From Chryseobacterium oleae (GTDB taxonomy: Bacteria; Bacteroidota; Bacteroidia; Flavobacteriales; Weeksellaceae), in contig NZ_FOVD01000003.1 of the NCBI RefSeq assembly GCF_900115055.1, forward strand, positions 1 to 64,000: a stretch of 64,000 bases of DNA, read 5' to 3'. The notes beneath the pieces are model-generated. The model did not search any database. It worked only from the letters and a program-made list of their open reading frames with translations, and was not told where the DNA came from. Below are positions 43,102 to 50,753 of this stretch, one piece after another (position 1 is the stretch's first letter; each line of letters begins with the position of its first letter). Both the position numbers and the translations under genes were made by a program.

Positions 43102-45520
43102 GTTCAGTGATTTTTACGGTGAATTCTACGTCTTTGTTTTGCGGGAATTTTTCCCAGTACCATTCCCTGTAGCAGAAATTAAGGTTGGCTTTTTTATGAG
43201 GCATTTCAATGACTTTATCTACTTTGAAGCCTACATGGGCTTTATTCATCATAGAAGCCAGAGAATCTACCGAACCCTCGCCTACCATTTTTCCAACCTC
43301 AGGCTGGGCAAATACATAATCTACCATAGACTGTGTGGAAGGAGAAACGTATTTCTTCTTCGGATCTGTGGGTGCGATAAATTGGTGGGTTCCATAATCG
43401 GTAGGCAGTACATCATAGTAATCACCTACAATGTCTCTACACGGCCAGTAAACCTCAATATTACATGTAGGTTCTCCATTACTCATGACAATGTAGCTGT
43501 GTGCTTCATCACCTGGTAACATTAATCGGTAATAGGTTTCCAGTTCGTCTATCGGCCAGTTCATCTGCCAGATTTTGATCGCGTGTTCACGGTTGAACCA
43601 CTCATGAAGCATTTCAAGATCTTCATCAAGATCAACAGGTCTCATGGTAACCGTGACATCATCTTTCTGGAAATAACGCTTGAAGAAAGCTTCTTTCCCT
43701 TTCGGATGAATCAGCTGATCTGAGAAGTAATGGTAGTGAAGAAGATTCGGAACTTTAGTATAAGAAATGGCTGCGGCGCTTGTAATTCCGTCAATTTCAT
43801 TAGCAACCGCCTTAAAGTTGGTTTTTGTTCCCCAATGACGGTTTTCAAGTGCATAACGCGTAAAATCTGAAGGCATTTCCTGATGAACCTGTTCAAATTC
43901 GCTGTGCAGCATATTGATCAGTGTTCTTTCTTTCACCCATCCTGTCTTTCCTAATGAAGCCACCAATGCTGAAAGATTACTCACTAAAACATGGTAAGAG
44001 ATAATATCTAAAAGACGCTCATCCCTGATGAAAAGATCTTCAATCTCAGGATACGTTTTGGAAAGCGCCGCATACTGTTCTCTTGCACTTTCTCTTAACA
44101 AATATCCTTGTGCATCTCTTACAAAAAGAGTTGTTGGCAGCAACTGATCATCCAGTTGGATCAGAAGATTCTGTTGATGCGCTTCAGGAGCCATGCCGTA
44201 CTGGCTGTATAAATGGTTTAAAGGAGCAATCAGCAGGTGAATATATTTTGAAAACCAAGTGGTCACCGATTCTTCCGGACTTGTTCCCAGTTTTTCAGAA
44301 ACATCTGTAAAGAACTTTTGGATAAAATTTTGTCCGTCTGCAGGTTCGTCCTGACATAATCTTGCTAAAAGAAGGATTTTATCTTCCGGCTGGAACGGAT
44401 TTTCGCGAATCAGAAGATTAAGGCTTTCAATATTTTTATTCTGATGATAAACGCCTAATGTTACAGGTTCCAAAAGCAGTTTAAACTGGTTGAAATCCTT
44501 TTCAAATGCTGCGCCTGCATGTTTTCTCCATAAAGCCGATGCATAGCCTCTTTTGAGATCTTTCTCCGTATTGATTCGTATCGATCCTGTTAAAAGAACA
44601 TTTAAAGAAAACTTAGGCATCCACGGAATTTGAGGACTGTACATACTTCTGATGGAAGAGGTTGAATAAAATTCTTCTCCAAAAGCTCCGATGTGAATTA
44701 ACGTACGGTCTTTCACCATTTCCGCTCCTTCTTCGATAGACAAAAGATAAGTAGCTTCCCAAGGATGACACGGAACTGTATAAAAATCAGAAAGTTTTTC
44801 ACCTTCGTTAAGGTATTTCGCTTCCAGATCTTCCGGTAATAAAACGATACTCTTCAGGAATTCACGATAAGGCTGTTCTAAAACCGACTGTTCCTGAACA
44901 CAGCTTTTGTGCACCAGAAAATACTCCAGCTGAATGCCTTTATTGAATTCCGGGCCGTAAAGAAGCTGTTGTGCTCGGGAGAATCCCATTCTCGCTTTTG
45001 TAAACGGATGAAGATTGTGTCCTACAGGAAGCTGTTGTTCAGATTCCAGGAAAGAATATGTCAAAGCATCCTGATCCTGTAAACCTTCCTCCATGATCAT
45101 TTCCAGATTTCTTAGGCTGCTGTGAATCCTTTTGGTAAATAATTCAAGGCCTTTTTCACTGAACTGCTCAGAAAGTTCGCGGTATACCAATTCAGTAAGC
45201 TGATCAACATCCGGTTCAAAAACCTTCTGATTGTTATGATCAACCACCCACAAAGGCATTCCATAATTGTGGAAAGCACTTTCGGAACGGTAAGAAACCG
45301 GAGCGAATAAAAAGATCTCGCTTTTCTTTAATTCAAATCTTATATGAAGCGGATAGGTACTGTTTTCCAGCGCCTGAGCCGTAAGCATGTCATATTTCGG
45401 AGCTCCCTGATAGAATTTTCCGTTTCCAAGCTCACGAAGCATTCCGTTGAGCAGGATTCTGATCGTAATTTCCTGTGCTTTTTCCGTAAGCTTAGTTTGC
45501 TGTATCAAAGTCTTCTCCAT
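43094..45520 (-). CDS. IucA/IucC siderophore synthetase fused to a GNAT acyltransferase
   Basis: An 808-residue bifunctional protein. Residues 1 to about 610 form an NIS synthetase (HPWEATYL with H252, STSSIRSMYSPQIPW, LLTGSIRIN). Residues about 615-808 form an IucB/AlcB-type acyltransferase (TMRPVDLDEDLEMLHEWFNR, then WPCRDIVGDYYDV, then NLNFCYREWYWEKF). The second domain would acylate the N-hydroxyamine made by the next gene's product, and the first would attach the product to citrate. In the aerobactin and rhizobactin loci these are separate genes. It overlaps the decarboxylase gene by 29 bp and the N-hydroxylase gene by 8 bp. Confidence 0.92.
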   Translation of the reverse strand: MEKTLIQQTKLTEKAQEITIRILLNGMLRELGNGKFYQGAPKYDMLTAQALENSTYPLHIRFELKKSEIFLFAPVSYRSESAFHNYGMPLWVVDHNNQKVFEPDVDQLTELVYRELSEQFSEKGLELFTKRIHSSLRNLEMIMEEGLQDQDALTYSFLESEQQLPVGHNLHPFTKARMGFSRAQQLLYGPEFNKGIQLEYFLVHKSCVQEQSVLEQPYREFLKSIVLLPEDLEAKYLNEGEKLSDFYTVPCHPWEATYLLSIEEGAEMVKDRTLIHIGAFGEEFYSTSSIRSMYSPQIPWMPKFSLNVLLTGSIRINTEKDLKRGYASALWRKHAGAAFEKDFNQFKLLLEPVTLGVYHQNKNIESLNLLIRENPFQPEDKILLLARLCQDEPADGQNFIQKFFTDVSEKLGTSPEESVTTWFSKYIHLLIAPLNHLYSQYGMAPEAHQQNLLIQLDDQLLPTTLFVRDAQGYLLRESAREQYAALSKTYPEIEDLFIRDERLLDIISYHVLVSNLSALVASLGKTGWVKERTLINMLHSEFEQVHQEMPSDFTRYALENRHWGTKTNFKAVANEIDGITSAAAISYTKVPNLLHYHYFSDQLIHPKGKEAFFKRYFQKDDVTVTMRPVDLDEDLEMLHEWFNREHAIKIWQMNWPIDELETYYRLMLPGDEAHSYIVMSNGEPTCNIEVYWPCRDIVGDYYDVLPTDYGTHQFIAPTDPKKKYVSPSTQSMVDYVFAQPEVGKMVGEGSVDSLASMMNKAHVGFKVDKVIEMPHKKANLNFCYREWYWEKFPQNKDVEFTVKITEHE

Positions 45521-47018
45521 GCGATTTGATTGTATTTAAAATTTGGTGAACATCTTCTGTCGTGGTGATCGGGTTCAGGAAGGTAAACTTCAGGTAGAAA
45601 TTTCCATCTACTTTGGTACTTGCCACCAGAATTTCCCCGCTGTAGAAAAGCTTCATTTTGATGTGCTGGTTCAAAGCATTCAGGTCTTCAATATCAGGTC
45701 TGATATAACGGAAAACCAGAACGCTCAGATCCGTATCGGAAAGCAGTTCGAAATGAGGGTTTTCAGTGATCATAGACGCTACGTCTTTGGTAAGGTCTAT
45801 CACCGTGTCTGTATATTCTGAGAGCTGTTCTTTGCCCATCATTCTTAAAGTAAACCACAGTTTCAGCGCATCGAATCTACGGGTGCTCTGGATAATGGAT
45901 TTGTTGATCTGCGCAGGAATTTCCTCTTCATCCATTTCCGCAGGATTCAGATAGTCTGCATGATGTTTCAGGATTCTTAATTCCCTTTTATTTTTAACGA
46001 TGAAAGCACTACTGCTGATTGGCTGGAAGAAAGATTTATGATAATCTATCGTCACAGAATCTGCTCTTTCGATACCATTCAGAAGATGACGGTACTTTTC
46101 GCTCAATAATAAAGCACATCCGTAAGCCGCATCTACGTGCATCCAGATATTATATTGCTCGGCAACATTGGCGATATCTTCCAGTGGATCTACGTTTCCG
46201 AAGTCTGTGGTTCCGGCCGTAGCCACAATTCCGATAGGAATATTTCCCATCTGCTCTTCTCTCTTAATGTATTTCTTCAGTAAACCGATGTCCATGCAGA
46301 ATCTTTCGTCTGTAGGAACTTTAACAATACATTTTTCGCCTAATCCCATGATGGAGGCATTCTTTAAATTGCTGAAATGAGACTTATCAGAAACAAAAAT
46401 TCTGAATCTGCTCGCTTCCTGTGGAAGTCCATCCAGCTTTATATTATGGTTGTATCTCTTCTGGGAAAAGCAGTCGCGCATCATCACAAGGCCCATCAGA
46501 TTGCTCTGTGATCCGCCTGCTGTGAAAACGCCATCGCTGGTTTCCGGATTATATCCTAACTGCTCTGCGGTCCAGTCGATCAGTTTTCTTTCCATGAAGG
46601 TTCCTCCTGCACTCTGGTCGTACGTATCCTGTGAAGAATTGATGGCGCTTACAAGGATTTCTCCTGCCAATGCAGGAATGACGATAGGACAGTTAAGATG
46701 TGCCACATATTGTGGAAGGTGAAAAGCAGTGGCATGCTTTACATATATAGTATCTACCTCTTCAAGTAGCTCCTGATACGAAGATAGTTTTTGATTAAGG
46801 TCTATCTGCTGTACCATGCCTTTCATTTCTTTGGCTTCTATTCCGCTGAAGGGTTTGTCATTTCTGTGAAGAAAAGTTCCTACAAGGTCTAAAGTTTCTT
46901 CTACAGCGGAACGATAATGATCATAATTGTCAGTATGAAAAATATTTCCAAAATTCCCCGAAATGTGAGGTAAGGAGGCACCCAGGATCTCTCCGGCGGG
47001 CATTTGATTGTTGTTCAT
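45492..47018 (-). CDS. PLP-dependent (hydroxy)lysine/diaminobutyrate-type decarboxylase
   Basis: A 508-residue fold-type I, group II decarboxylase, first gene of the siderophore operon. The PLP lysine is K328 in TIDYHKSFF and the cofactor aspartate is in HVDAAYGCAL; FTAGGSQSNLMGL is the phosphate-binding region. It belongs to the DesA/RhbB/DdC group that supplies diamines for hydroxamate siderophores. With a lysine 4-hydroxylase-like enzyme encoded opposite, its product may be 3-hydroxycadaverine (from 4-hydroxylysine). L-2,4-diaminobutyrate or lysine cannot be excluded from sequence. The upstream region contains two palindromes and a sigma-70-like promoter. Confidence 0.9.
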   Translation of the reverse strand: MNNNQMPAGEILGASLPHISGNFGNIFHTDNYDHYRSAVEETLDLVGTFLHRNDKPFSGIEAKEMKGMVQQIDLNQKLSSYQELLEEVDTIYVKHATAFHLPQYVAHLNCPIVIPALAGEILVSAINSSQDTYDQSAGGTFMERKLIDWTAEQLGYNPETSDGVFTAGGSQSNLMGLVMMRDCFSQKRYNHNIKLDGLPQEASRFRIFVSDKSHFSNLKNASIMGLGEKCIVKVPTDERFCMDIGLLKKYIKREEQMGNIPIGIVATAGTTDFGNVDPLEDIANVAEQYNIWMHVDAAYGCALLLSEKYRHLLNGIERADSVTIDYHKSFFQPISSSAFIVKNKRELRILKHHADYLNPAEMDEEEIPAQINKSIIQSTRRFDALKLWFTLRMMGKEQLSEYTDTVIDLTKDVASMITENPHFELLSDTDLSVLVFRYIRPDIEDLNALNQHIKMKLFYSGEILVASTKVDGNFYLKFTFLNPITTTEDVHQILNTIKSHGEDFDTAN

Positions 47019-47070
47019 ATGGTATTTGTAAGGTGATTTTTGAAATCAATAAGTTGTATGAATTCTGTAT

Positions 47071-47102
47071 AGTATATAGGCGTATATACTTGATTGTCAA
47101 GT
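47071..47102 (-). promoter_or_regulatory. Siderophore operon promoter with two operator-like palindromes
   Basis: On the plus strand AGTATATA-GGCG-TATATACT (47071-47090) has perfect 8-bp arms and ACTTGA-TTG-TCAAGT (47088-47102) has perfect 6-bp arms. On the minus strand TTGACA (47100-47095) and TATACT (47076-47071) are spaced by 18 bp, like a sigma-70 promoter rather than the TTTG/TAnnTTTG type. The palindromes cover both boxes, which suits repression by an iron-responsive regulator such as Fur or a DtxR-like protein. The ATG at 47018 is about 50 bp away. Confidence 0.5.
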
Positions 47103-47132
47103 TTTTATTTTTAGCATTTTTTCAAGTTTTTT

Positions 47133-47163
47133 TTTGGTGATTGATAAATTATTCCTAAATTTG
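47133..47163 (+). promoter_or_regulatory. Promoter of the lysine hydroxylase-like gene
   Basis: TTTG (47133-47136), a 19-bp spacer and TAAATTTG (47156-47163) match the Bacteroidota housekeeping promoter exactly. It supports translation from the ATG at 47236 rather than the in-frame codon at 47134, which would lie upstream of the start of transcription. Confidence 0.75.
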
Positions 47164-47235
47164 AACCGTCTATTGTTATTTAGAATAATTAAAAACAAAT
47201 ATAAAAATTATATTAACACACCAAATATTTTTTTA

Positions 47236-48333
47236 ATGAATTCGCTAGAAATTTTAGATAACGACAGTATTACTGCGGTAAAACTGCTTCCAAGAGTCAT
47301 TGAGATCACCTCTCAGGAAAGAAGAATGATACAAGATGCGGCGGTGCATCTTCAGAGAAAGTATGGCAGCTATGAAAATAGAGATTTCATTACCCACGTT
47401 CATCAACTGGCTTCTTATTTTTTGCCGGAAAGAATTCTACATATGGCCGCTGATTTTGCCAGCGACTTCTCAATAAATCAATATGGAGCTCTGGTATTCA
47501 GAGGATTAATGGACATCGATCAGGAAAGTATCGGGAATACACCACCGAACTGGCAGTCTGCAGATTATTCCAAATTCAATATCTATGGTTTTGCCTGTGC
47601 TTTGATTCACGGAGCACTTCCGTCGAAGCCTGTACAATACTATTCTCAGCGTAAAGGAGGAGGATTAATGCATGCGATTATCCCGGACGAGAAAATGAGA
47701 GAAACACAGACCGGATCGGGATCTGCAACAGATCTTTATGTACATACCGAAGATGCCTTCCTGAAACATCAGGCAGACTTTTTAAGCTTTATGTACATCC
47801 GTAATGAAGAGCAGGTACCTTCTACCCTATACTCTATCCGTTCTCACGGAGCTATCGGCGAAAATTTCAGACCTCTTTTTGAGCGTATGTATAAAATACC
47901 AAAAGATGCCAATTTAGAGACCGGTATGGAGGAAGAAGAGAAACTGGATGCCGTATTGTATGGTAATTTTGAACTGCCTTTTATGAGGTTTGATGCTGCA
48001 GAACAGTTATTCAATCCAAGCATTAAGCAGACTGATGATGCCTACAGCCATCTGACAGAATTCTGGGAAGAAGCAAGAGATCTGATTTATTCGGGTTTCA
48101 CGCCACAGGCCGGAGATGTCATATTGGTGAACAACCATTTATGTGCTCACGGAAGATCAGCTTTCCGTGCCGGGGTAAGAAACATCAATGGCGTGGAGCA
48201 CAAATGTCAAAGGAGAATTATGCTCCGTATGATGAGCAAAGTGAGCCTGCTGGAAATGAGAGCCCACACGCTTACAGAAGACCCGTTCTTTGTTATTGAA
48301 GAACATTTGGGTAAAAATTTCGAAAACATTTAA
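47236..48333 (+). CDS. Fe(II)/2-oxoglutarate dioxygenase, probable L-lysine 4-hydroxylase
   Basis: A 365-residue enzyme of the clavaminate synthase-like/TauD family. The metal triad is H170-T-E172 (LYVHTEDAF) and H305 (NHLCAHGRSAF). The sequence blocks HGALPSKPVQYYSQRKGGGL and QTGSGSATDLYVHTED are as in the characterised L-lysine 3/4-hydroxylases from Flavobacterium, Chitinophaga and Chryseobacterium, as I recall them. The start at 47236 follows a strong promoter by 70 bp and avoids a non-coding-looking 34-residue extension. It is divergent from the siderophore operon. 4-Hydroxylysine decarboxylated by the first operon enzyme would give 3-hydroxycadaverine, the unusual diamine of chryseochelin. 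Regiospecificity is inferred from homology and context. Confidence 0.85.
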   Translation: MNSLEILDNDSITAVKLLPRVIEITSQERRMIQDAAVHLQRKYGSYENRDFITHVHQLASYFLPERILHMAADFASDFSINQYGALVFRGLMDIDQESIGNTPPNWQSADYSKFNIYGFACALIHGALPSKPVQYYSQRKGGGLMHAIIPDEKMRETQTGSGSATDLYVHTEDAFLKHQADFLSFMYIRNEEQVPSTLYSIRSHGAIGENFRPLFERMYKIPKDANLETGMEEEEKLDAVLYGNFELPFMRFDAAEQLFNPSIKQTDDAYSHLTEFWEEARDLIYSGFTPQAGDVILVNNHLCAHGRSAFRAGVRNINGVEHKCQRRIMLRMMSKVSLLEMRAHTLTEDPFFVIEEHLGKNFENI

Positions 48334-48373
48334 AATGTTCTATTAGATATTTATTTGATAATAATTATGATGG

Positions 48374-48409
48374 ATCCTTTTAAGCCTTGTGCTTAAAAGG
48401 ATTTTTTTT
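48374..48409 (+). terminator. Terminator of the hydroxylase gene
   Basis: A perfect 12-bp stem ATCCTTTTAAGC (48374-48385) and GCTTAAAAGGAT (48391-48402) with loop CTTGT, followed by seven Ts. The rest of the gene-free stretch 48334-48673 holds AT-rich intergenic sequence with repeated AAGATGATTAAGG-like phrases and the palindrome at 48558. Confidence 0.9.
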
Positions 48410-48557
48410 AACCTGAAAAATATTTAAACCATTAAGAGCATTTAAGTTTTTAAGATGATTAAGGTGAGCATCGCTTTTAAAGGTATGGCTTAAAAAAATC
48501 ATTTGATTTTTCTTAACTATTCTTATCATCTTAATGGTTTAAAGATTTGAGCCCTGT

Positions 48558-48592
48558 TAACCATGTCAAGATTTTGAACCTTGACATGGTTA
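48558..48592. repeat. Palindromic repeat, copy 2
   Basis: Perfect 13-bp arms TAACCATGTCAAG (48558-48570) and CTTGACATGGTTA (48580-48592) around the loop ATTTTGAAC. The central 23 bases are the exact reverse complement of 169-191. It lies between a terminator and the convergent esterase gene. Confidence 0.75.
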
Positions 48593-48673
48593 GGAGCGTT
48601 GATTTCAACTTAAAATAAAACAACATAAAACACTATAATTAAGATAAATACAGCAATTTATGTAAACTCAATT

Positions 48674-49486
48674 TTACGGCTTGAAAAACCGATCAAATAA
48701 AGTCAATTGTTCAGATAAAGATCTGCTCCAATATTTAGGATCATGGATTCCTAAGGACTCTATATAAAGATGCGGGATCTTTTGGTCGGTTAATTTTTTA
48801 TGAAAGTTTCTGTTCATAGCGATCATCTGGGTATCTTCTGTCCCGCAGTCAAAGATGTACTGCTGATCTGCTGAAGCCATTGTTTTCAACTTATTATCTG
48901 TAAGAAATTTAGGATTCAATGAAATTACAGGACCCGCCACTTTATCTACCTGATACTTCGTGTACCCTTCTCCAAATGAGGCCAGATCCAAAGCACCACA
49001 AGAACTTCCAACGATGCCAAACGTTTTATTGTATGTCGTACCAATGTTTACAGCACCATAACCTCCCATGCTCCAGCCCAGGATGCCACGGAATTTTCTG
49101 TCGTTTTTCACAGGATAGTTTTTATTGACAAAATCCACAAGTTCCTGCCCGATAAAAGTCTGGTACTGGGAATCTTTAACCAACGGACTGTCTAAATACC
49201 ATGAATTGAAATTTCCGTCCGGCAAGACATAAATCATCTTATACTCTTGTGCTTTCTGAACCAGATCAGGAATATCCTGTTTGATCGTTCTGTCGGGATT
49301 TCCGCTGTACCCGTGAAGAATATAAACCGATGGATAAGTTGCGCCCTGCTGCACATCCGGGGTGATGATAATGGTTTTAATATTCTTATTCATTCTGGCA
49401 CTGAACACTTCTTTATAAATGATTTTCTGTGCGGAAAGCTGTGCAGATATTGTTAATACACAGACAATGCTTACTATATTTTTCAT
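48674..49486 (-). CDS. Secreted alpha/beta-hydrolase, esterase D family
   Basis: A 270-residue hydrolase with a signal peptide (VCVLTISAQLSAQ), the oxyanion segment ILHGYSG, nucleophile S139 in LGWSMGGYGAV, the acid in FDCGTEDTQM and the histidine in LGIHDPKYW. Members include feruloyl and S-formylglutathione esterases and also Fes/IroE-type siderophore esterases. Its position next to a siderophore locus is suggestive, but it is a separate transcription unit and the palindrome and terminators in between argue against cotranscription. Two strong hairpins lie in its leader (49506-49549). Confidence 0.87.
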   Translation of the reverse strand: MKNIVSIVCVLTISAQLSAQKIIYKEVFSARMNKNIKTIIITPDVQQGATYPSVYILHGYSGNPDRTIKQDIPDLVQKAQEYKMIYVLPDGNFNSWYLDSPLVKDSQYQTFIGQELVDFVNKNYPVKNDRKFRGILGWSMGGYGAVNIGTTYNKTFGIVGSSCGALDLASFGEGYTKYQVDKVAGPVISLNPKFLTDNKLKTMASADQQYIFDCGTEDTQMIAMNRNFHKKLTDQKIPHLYIESLGIHDPKYWSRSLSEQLTLFDRFFKP

Positions 49487-49505
49487 AGGATATAATTTTA
49501 AATCT

Positions 49506-49549
49506 GATAGGACTGCATCCTATCTTAGGCTAAATCGCCACGTTGTGGC
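49506..49549 (-). promoter_or_regulatory. Paired hairpins in the esterase leader
   Basis: GATAGGA-CTGCA-TCCTATC (49506-49524, 7-bp arms) and GCCAC-GTT-GTGGC (49537-49549, 5-bp arms) lie between a -7-like box (CATATTTG on the minus strand, 49583-49590, one mismatch) and the ATG at 49486. They would form two stems in the 5' leader, with the first ending about 20 bases from the start codon. Confidence 0.4.
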
Positions 49550-49605
49550 TGGCTACCATACCATTGTTATTGATTTACGGTACAAATATGCGGCCGATAG
49601 AATAA

Positions 49606-49633
49606 AAAAGCCTCAACATATGTTGAAGCTTTT
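49606..49633. terminator. Terminator after the Crp-family gene
   Basis: AAAAGC pairs with GCTTTT around the inner palindrome TCAACATATGTTGA, with T runs on both strands. It starts 2 bp after the Crp gene stop on the minus strand. Confidence 0.7.
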
Positions 49634-49634
49634 G

Positions 49635-50204
49635 TCAGTTTATTTCCTTTTTTATGCGGCTCAGCTGAGTGGGTGTAATGCCCAGGTAAGAGGCGATGTG
49701 ATGCTGTTTAAGACGGTCATGCAGATGTTTATTCTGCAATAACTGTAAATAACGCCGTTTGGCTGTTTCATGCTTTAGAGAAATCTCCAGCGGTTCTTTT
49801 TTTACCACCCAGTTTTTTTCCAGATAATGGATTTGAAATAATGCCAGATCATGATACCGGTTGATCAGTTCTCTGAAAGCCTTTGCCGGATATTTGATCA
49901 CCGAACAGTCTTCAAGGGCAACAATATTAAAATCACTGGGTTTATCCTTGATTACAGCTGCAGTAGAAGCCACAAAACTCTTTTCTTCAAAGAAAATTTT
50001 ATACACAGAATCTCCCTGTTCATCCACAGTATAATACCCTACCAGCCCCGATTTTATAAAATAATAATATCTGGCCGCAGTTCCGGCTTCCTGAAGAAGA
50101 TCATTTTTACTGAATCTTTCTTCAGTACAAATATTGATCAGGGCATCAACCGTTTCTGCTGATAATGGGTAATAGAAATTGATTTCTTCTAAAAATTCTT
50201 TCAA
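49635..50204 (-). CDS. Crp/Fnr-family transcriptional regulator
   Basis: A 189-residue regulator with a nucleotide-binding-like barrel (EAGTAARYYYFIKSGLVGYY) and a C-terminal helix-turn-helix (HHIASYLGITPTQLSRIKKE). It belongs to the same small Bacteroidota group as the protein at 13794 (similar length and the same type of HTH end), without iron-sulfur cysteines. The ligand and targets are unknown. It is the last gene of a minus-strand cluster with an acetyltransferase (13 bp upstream) and a nucleosidase. Confidence 0.85.
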   Translation of the reverse strand: MKEFLEEINFYYPLSAETVDALINICTEERFSKNDLLQEAGTAARYYYFIKSGLVGYYTVDEQGDSVYKIFFEEKSFVASTAAVIKDKPSDFNIVALEDCSVIKYPAKAFRELINRYHDLALFQIHYLEKNWVVKKEPLEISLKHETAKRRYLQLLQNKHLHDRLKQHHIASYLGITPTQLSRIKKEIN

Positions 50205-50216
50205 AGCTGATGGTTA

Positions 50217-50741
50217 TTAATCTAAAATTTTCTTCATCATCAGATCGGTCTGTTCATCATTTCCCAAGGTAAAAGTATGGGTTCCGAATTCCTCAAAACC
50301 ATTTTTTCTGTAAAAGTTCAGGGCTCTCAGGTTCTTTTCCCAGACCCCAAGCCAAAGATAATTTTTGCCAAGACTTTGAGCACTTTCTAAAGCTTTATCA
50401 TACAGTAATTGCCCTACTTTCTGTCCGTGGTGGCTTTTTTTGACGTAAATACGCTCTATTTCCAGGGAAGTATCATCGTCCTGCAGTTCAGTTTGTGCCG
50501 CTCCGGAATTCAATTTAAGATAGCCAACAGCATTGTCCTCTTCCCAGGCAATAAAGAAATGAGAATCGGGGTTATTTAATTCCAACTTTACTTTTTCCGT
50601 ACTGAAACTTTCATCCAGATACGTTTTCATGGCCTCTTCGGAATTACTTTCCGCAAAGGTTTCGGAGAATGTCTGTCTACCCAGACTCTGTATGGTTTCA
50701 AGATCTTCAGCCGAAGCTGTATTAATGATAATAGATGCCAT
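50217..50741 (-). CDS. GNAT acetyltransferase
   Basis: A 174-residue acetyltransferase. The acetyl-CoA loop is in VKKSHHGQKVGQLLYDKALE, preceded by LEIERIY and followed by WLGVWEKNLRALNFYRKNGF and EEFGTHTFTLG, the typical end of the PhiNO/PaiA-like group. Some relatives acetylate polyamines, which would be in keeping with a genome rich in diamine chemistry, but the substrate cannot be read. It is 12 bp from the nucleosidase gene and 12 bp from the Crp gene, in one operon. Confidence 0.87.
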   Translation of the reverse strand: MASIIINTASAEDLETIQSLGRQTFSETFAESNSEEAMKTYLDESFSTEKVKLELNNPDSHFFIAWEEDNAVGYLKLNSGAAQTELQDDDTSLEIERIYVKKSHHGQKVGQLLYDKALESAQSLGKNYLWLGVWEKNLRALNFYRKNGFEEFGTHTFTLGNDEQTDLMMKKILD

Positions 50742-50753
50742 TTTTCTTTTTTG

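Noticed and set aside
42905..43519. 204-codon open frame opposite the N-hydroxylase/synthetase junction
   Set aside because: It crosses the overlap of two well-supported minus-strand genes and has no recognisable protein features.
47134..47235. 34-residue N-terminal extension of the dioxygenase
   Set aside because: It overlaps the consensus promoter at 47133-47163, so it would not be transcribed.
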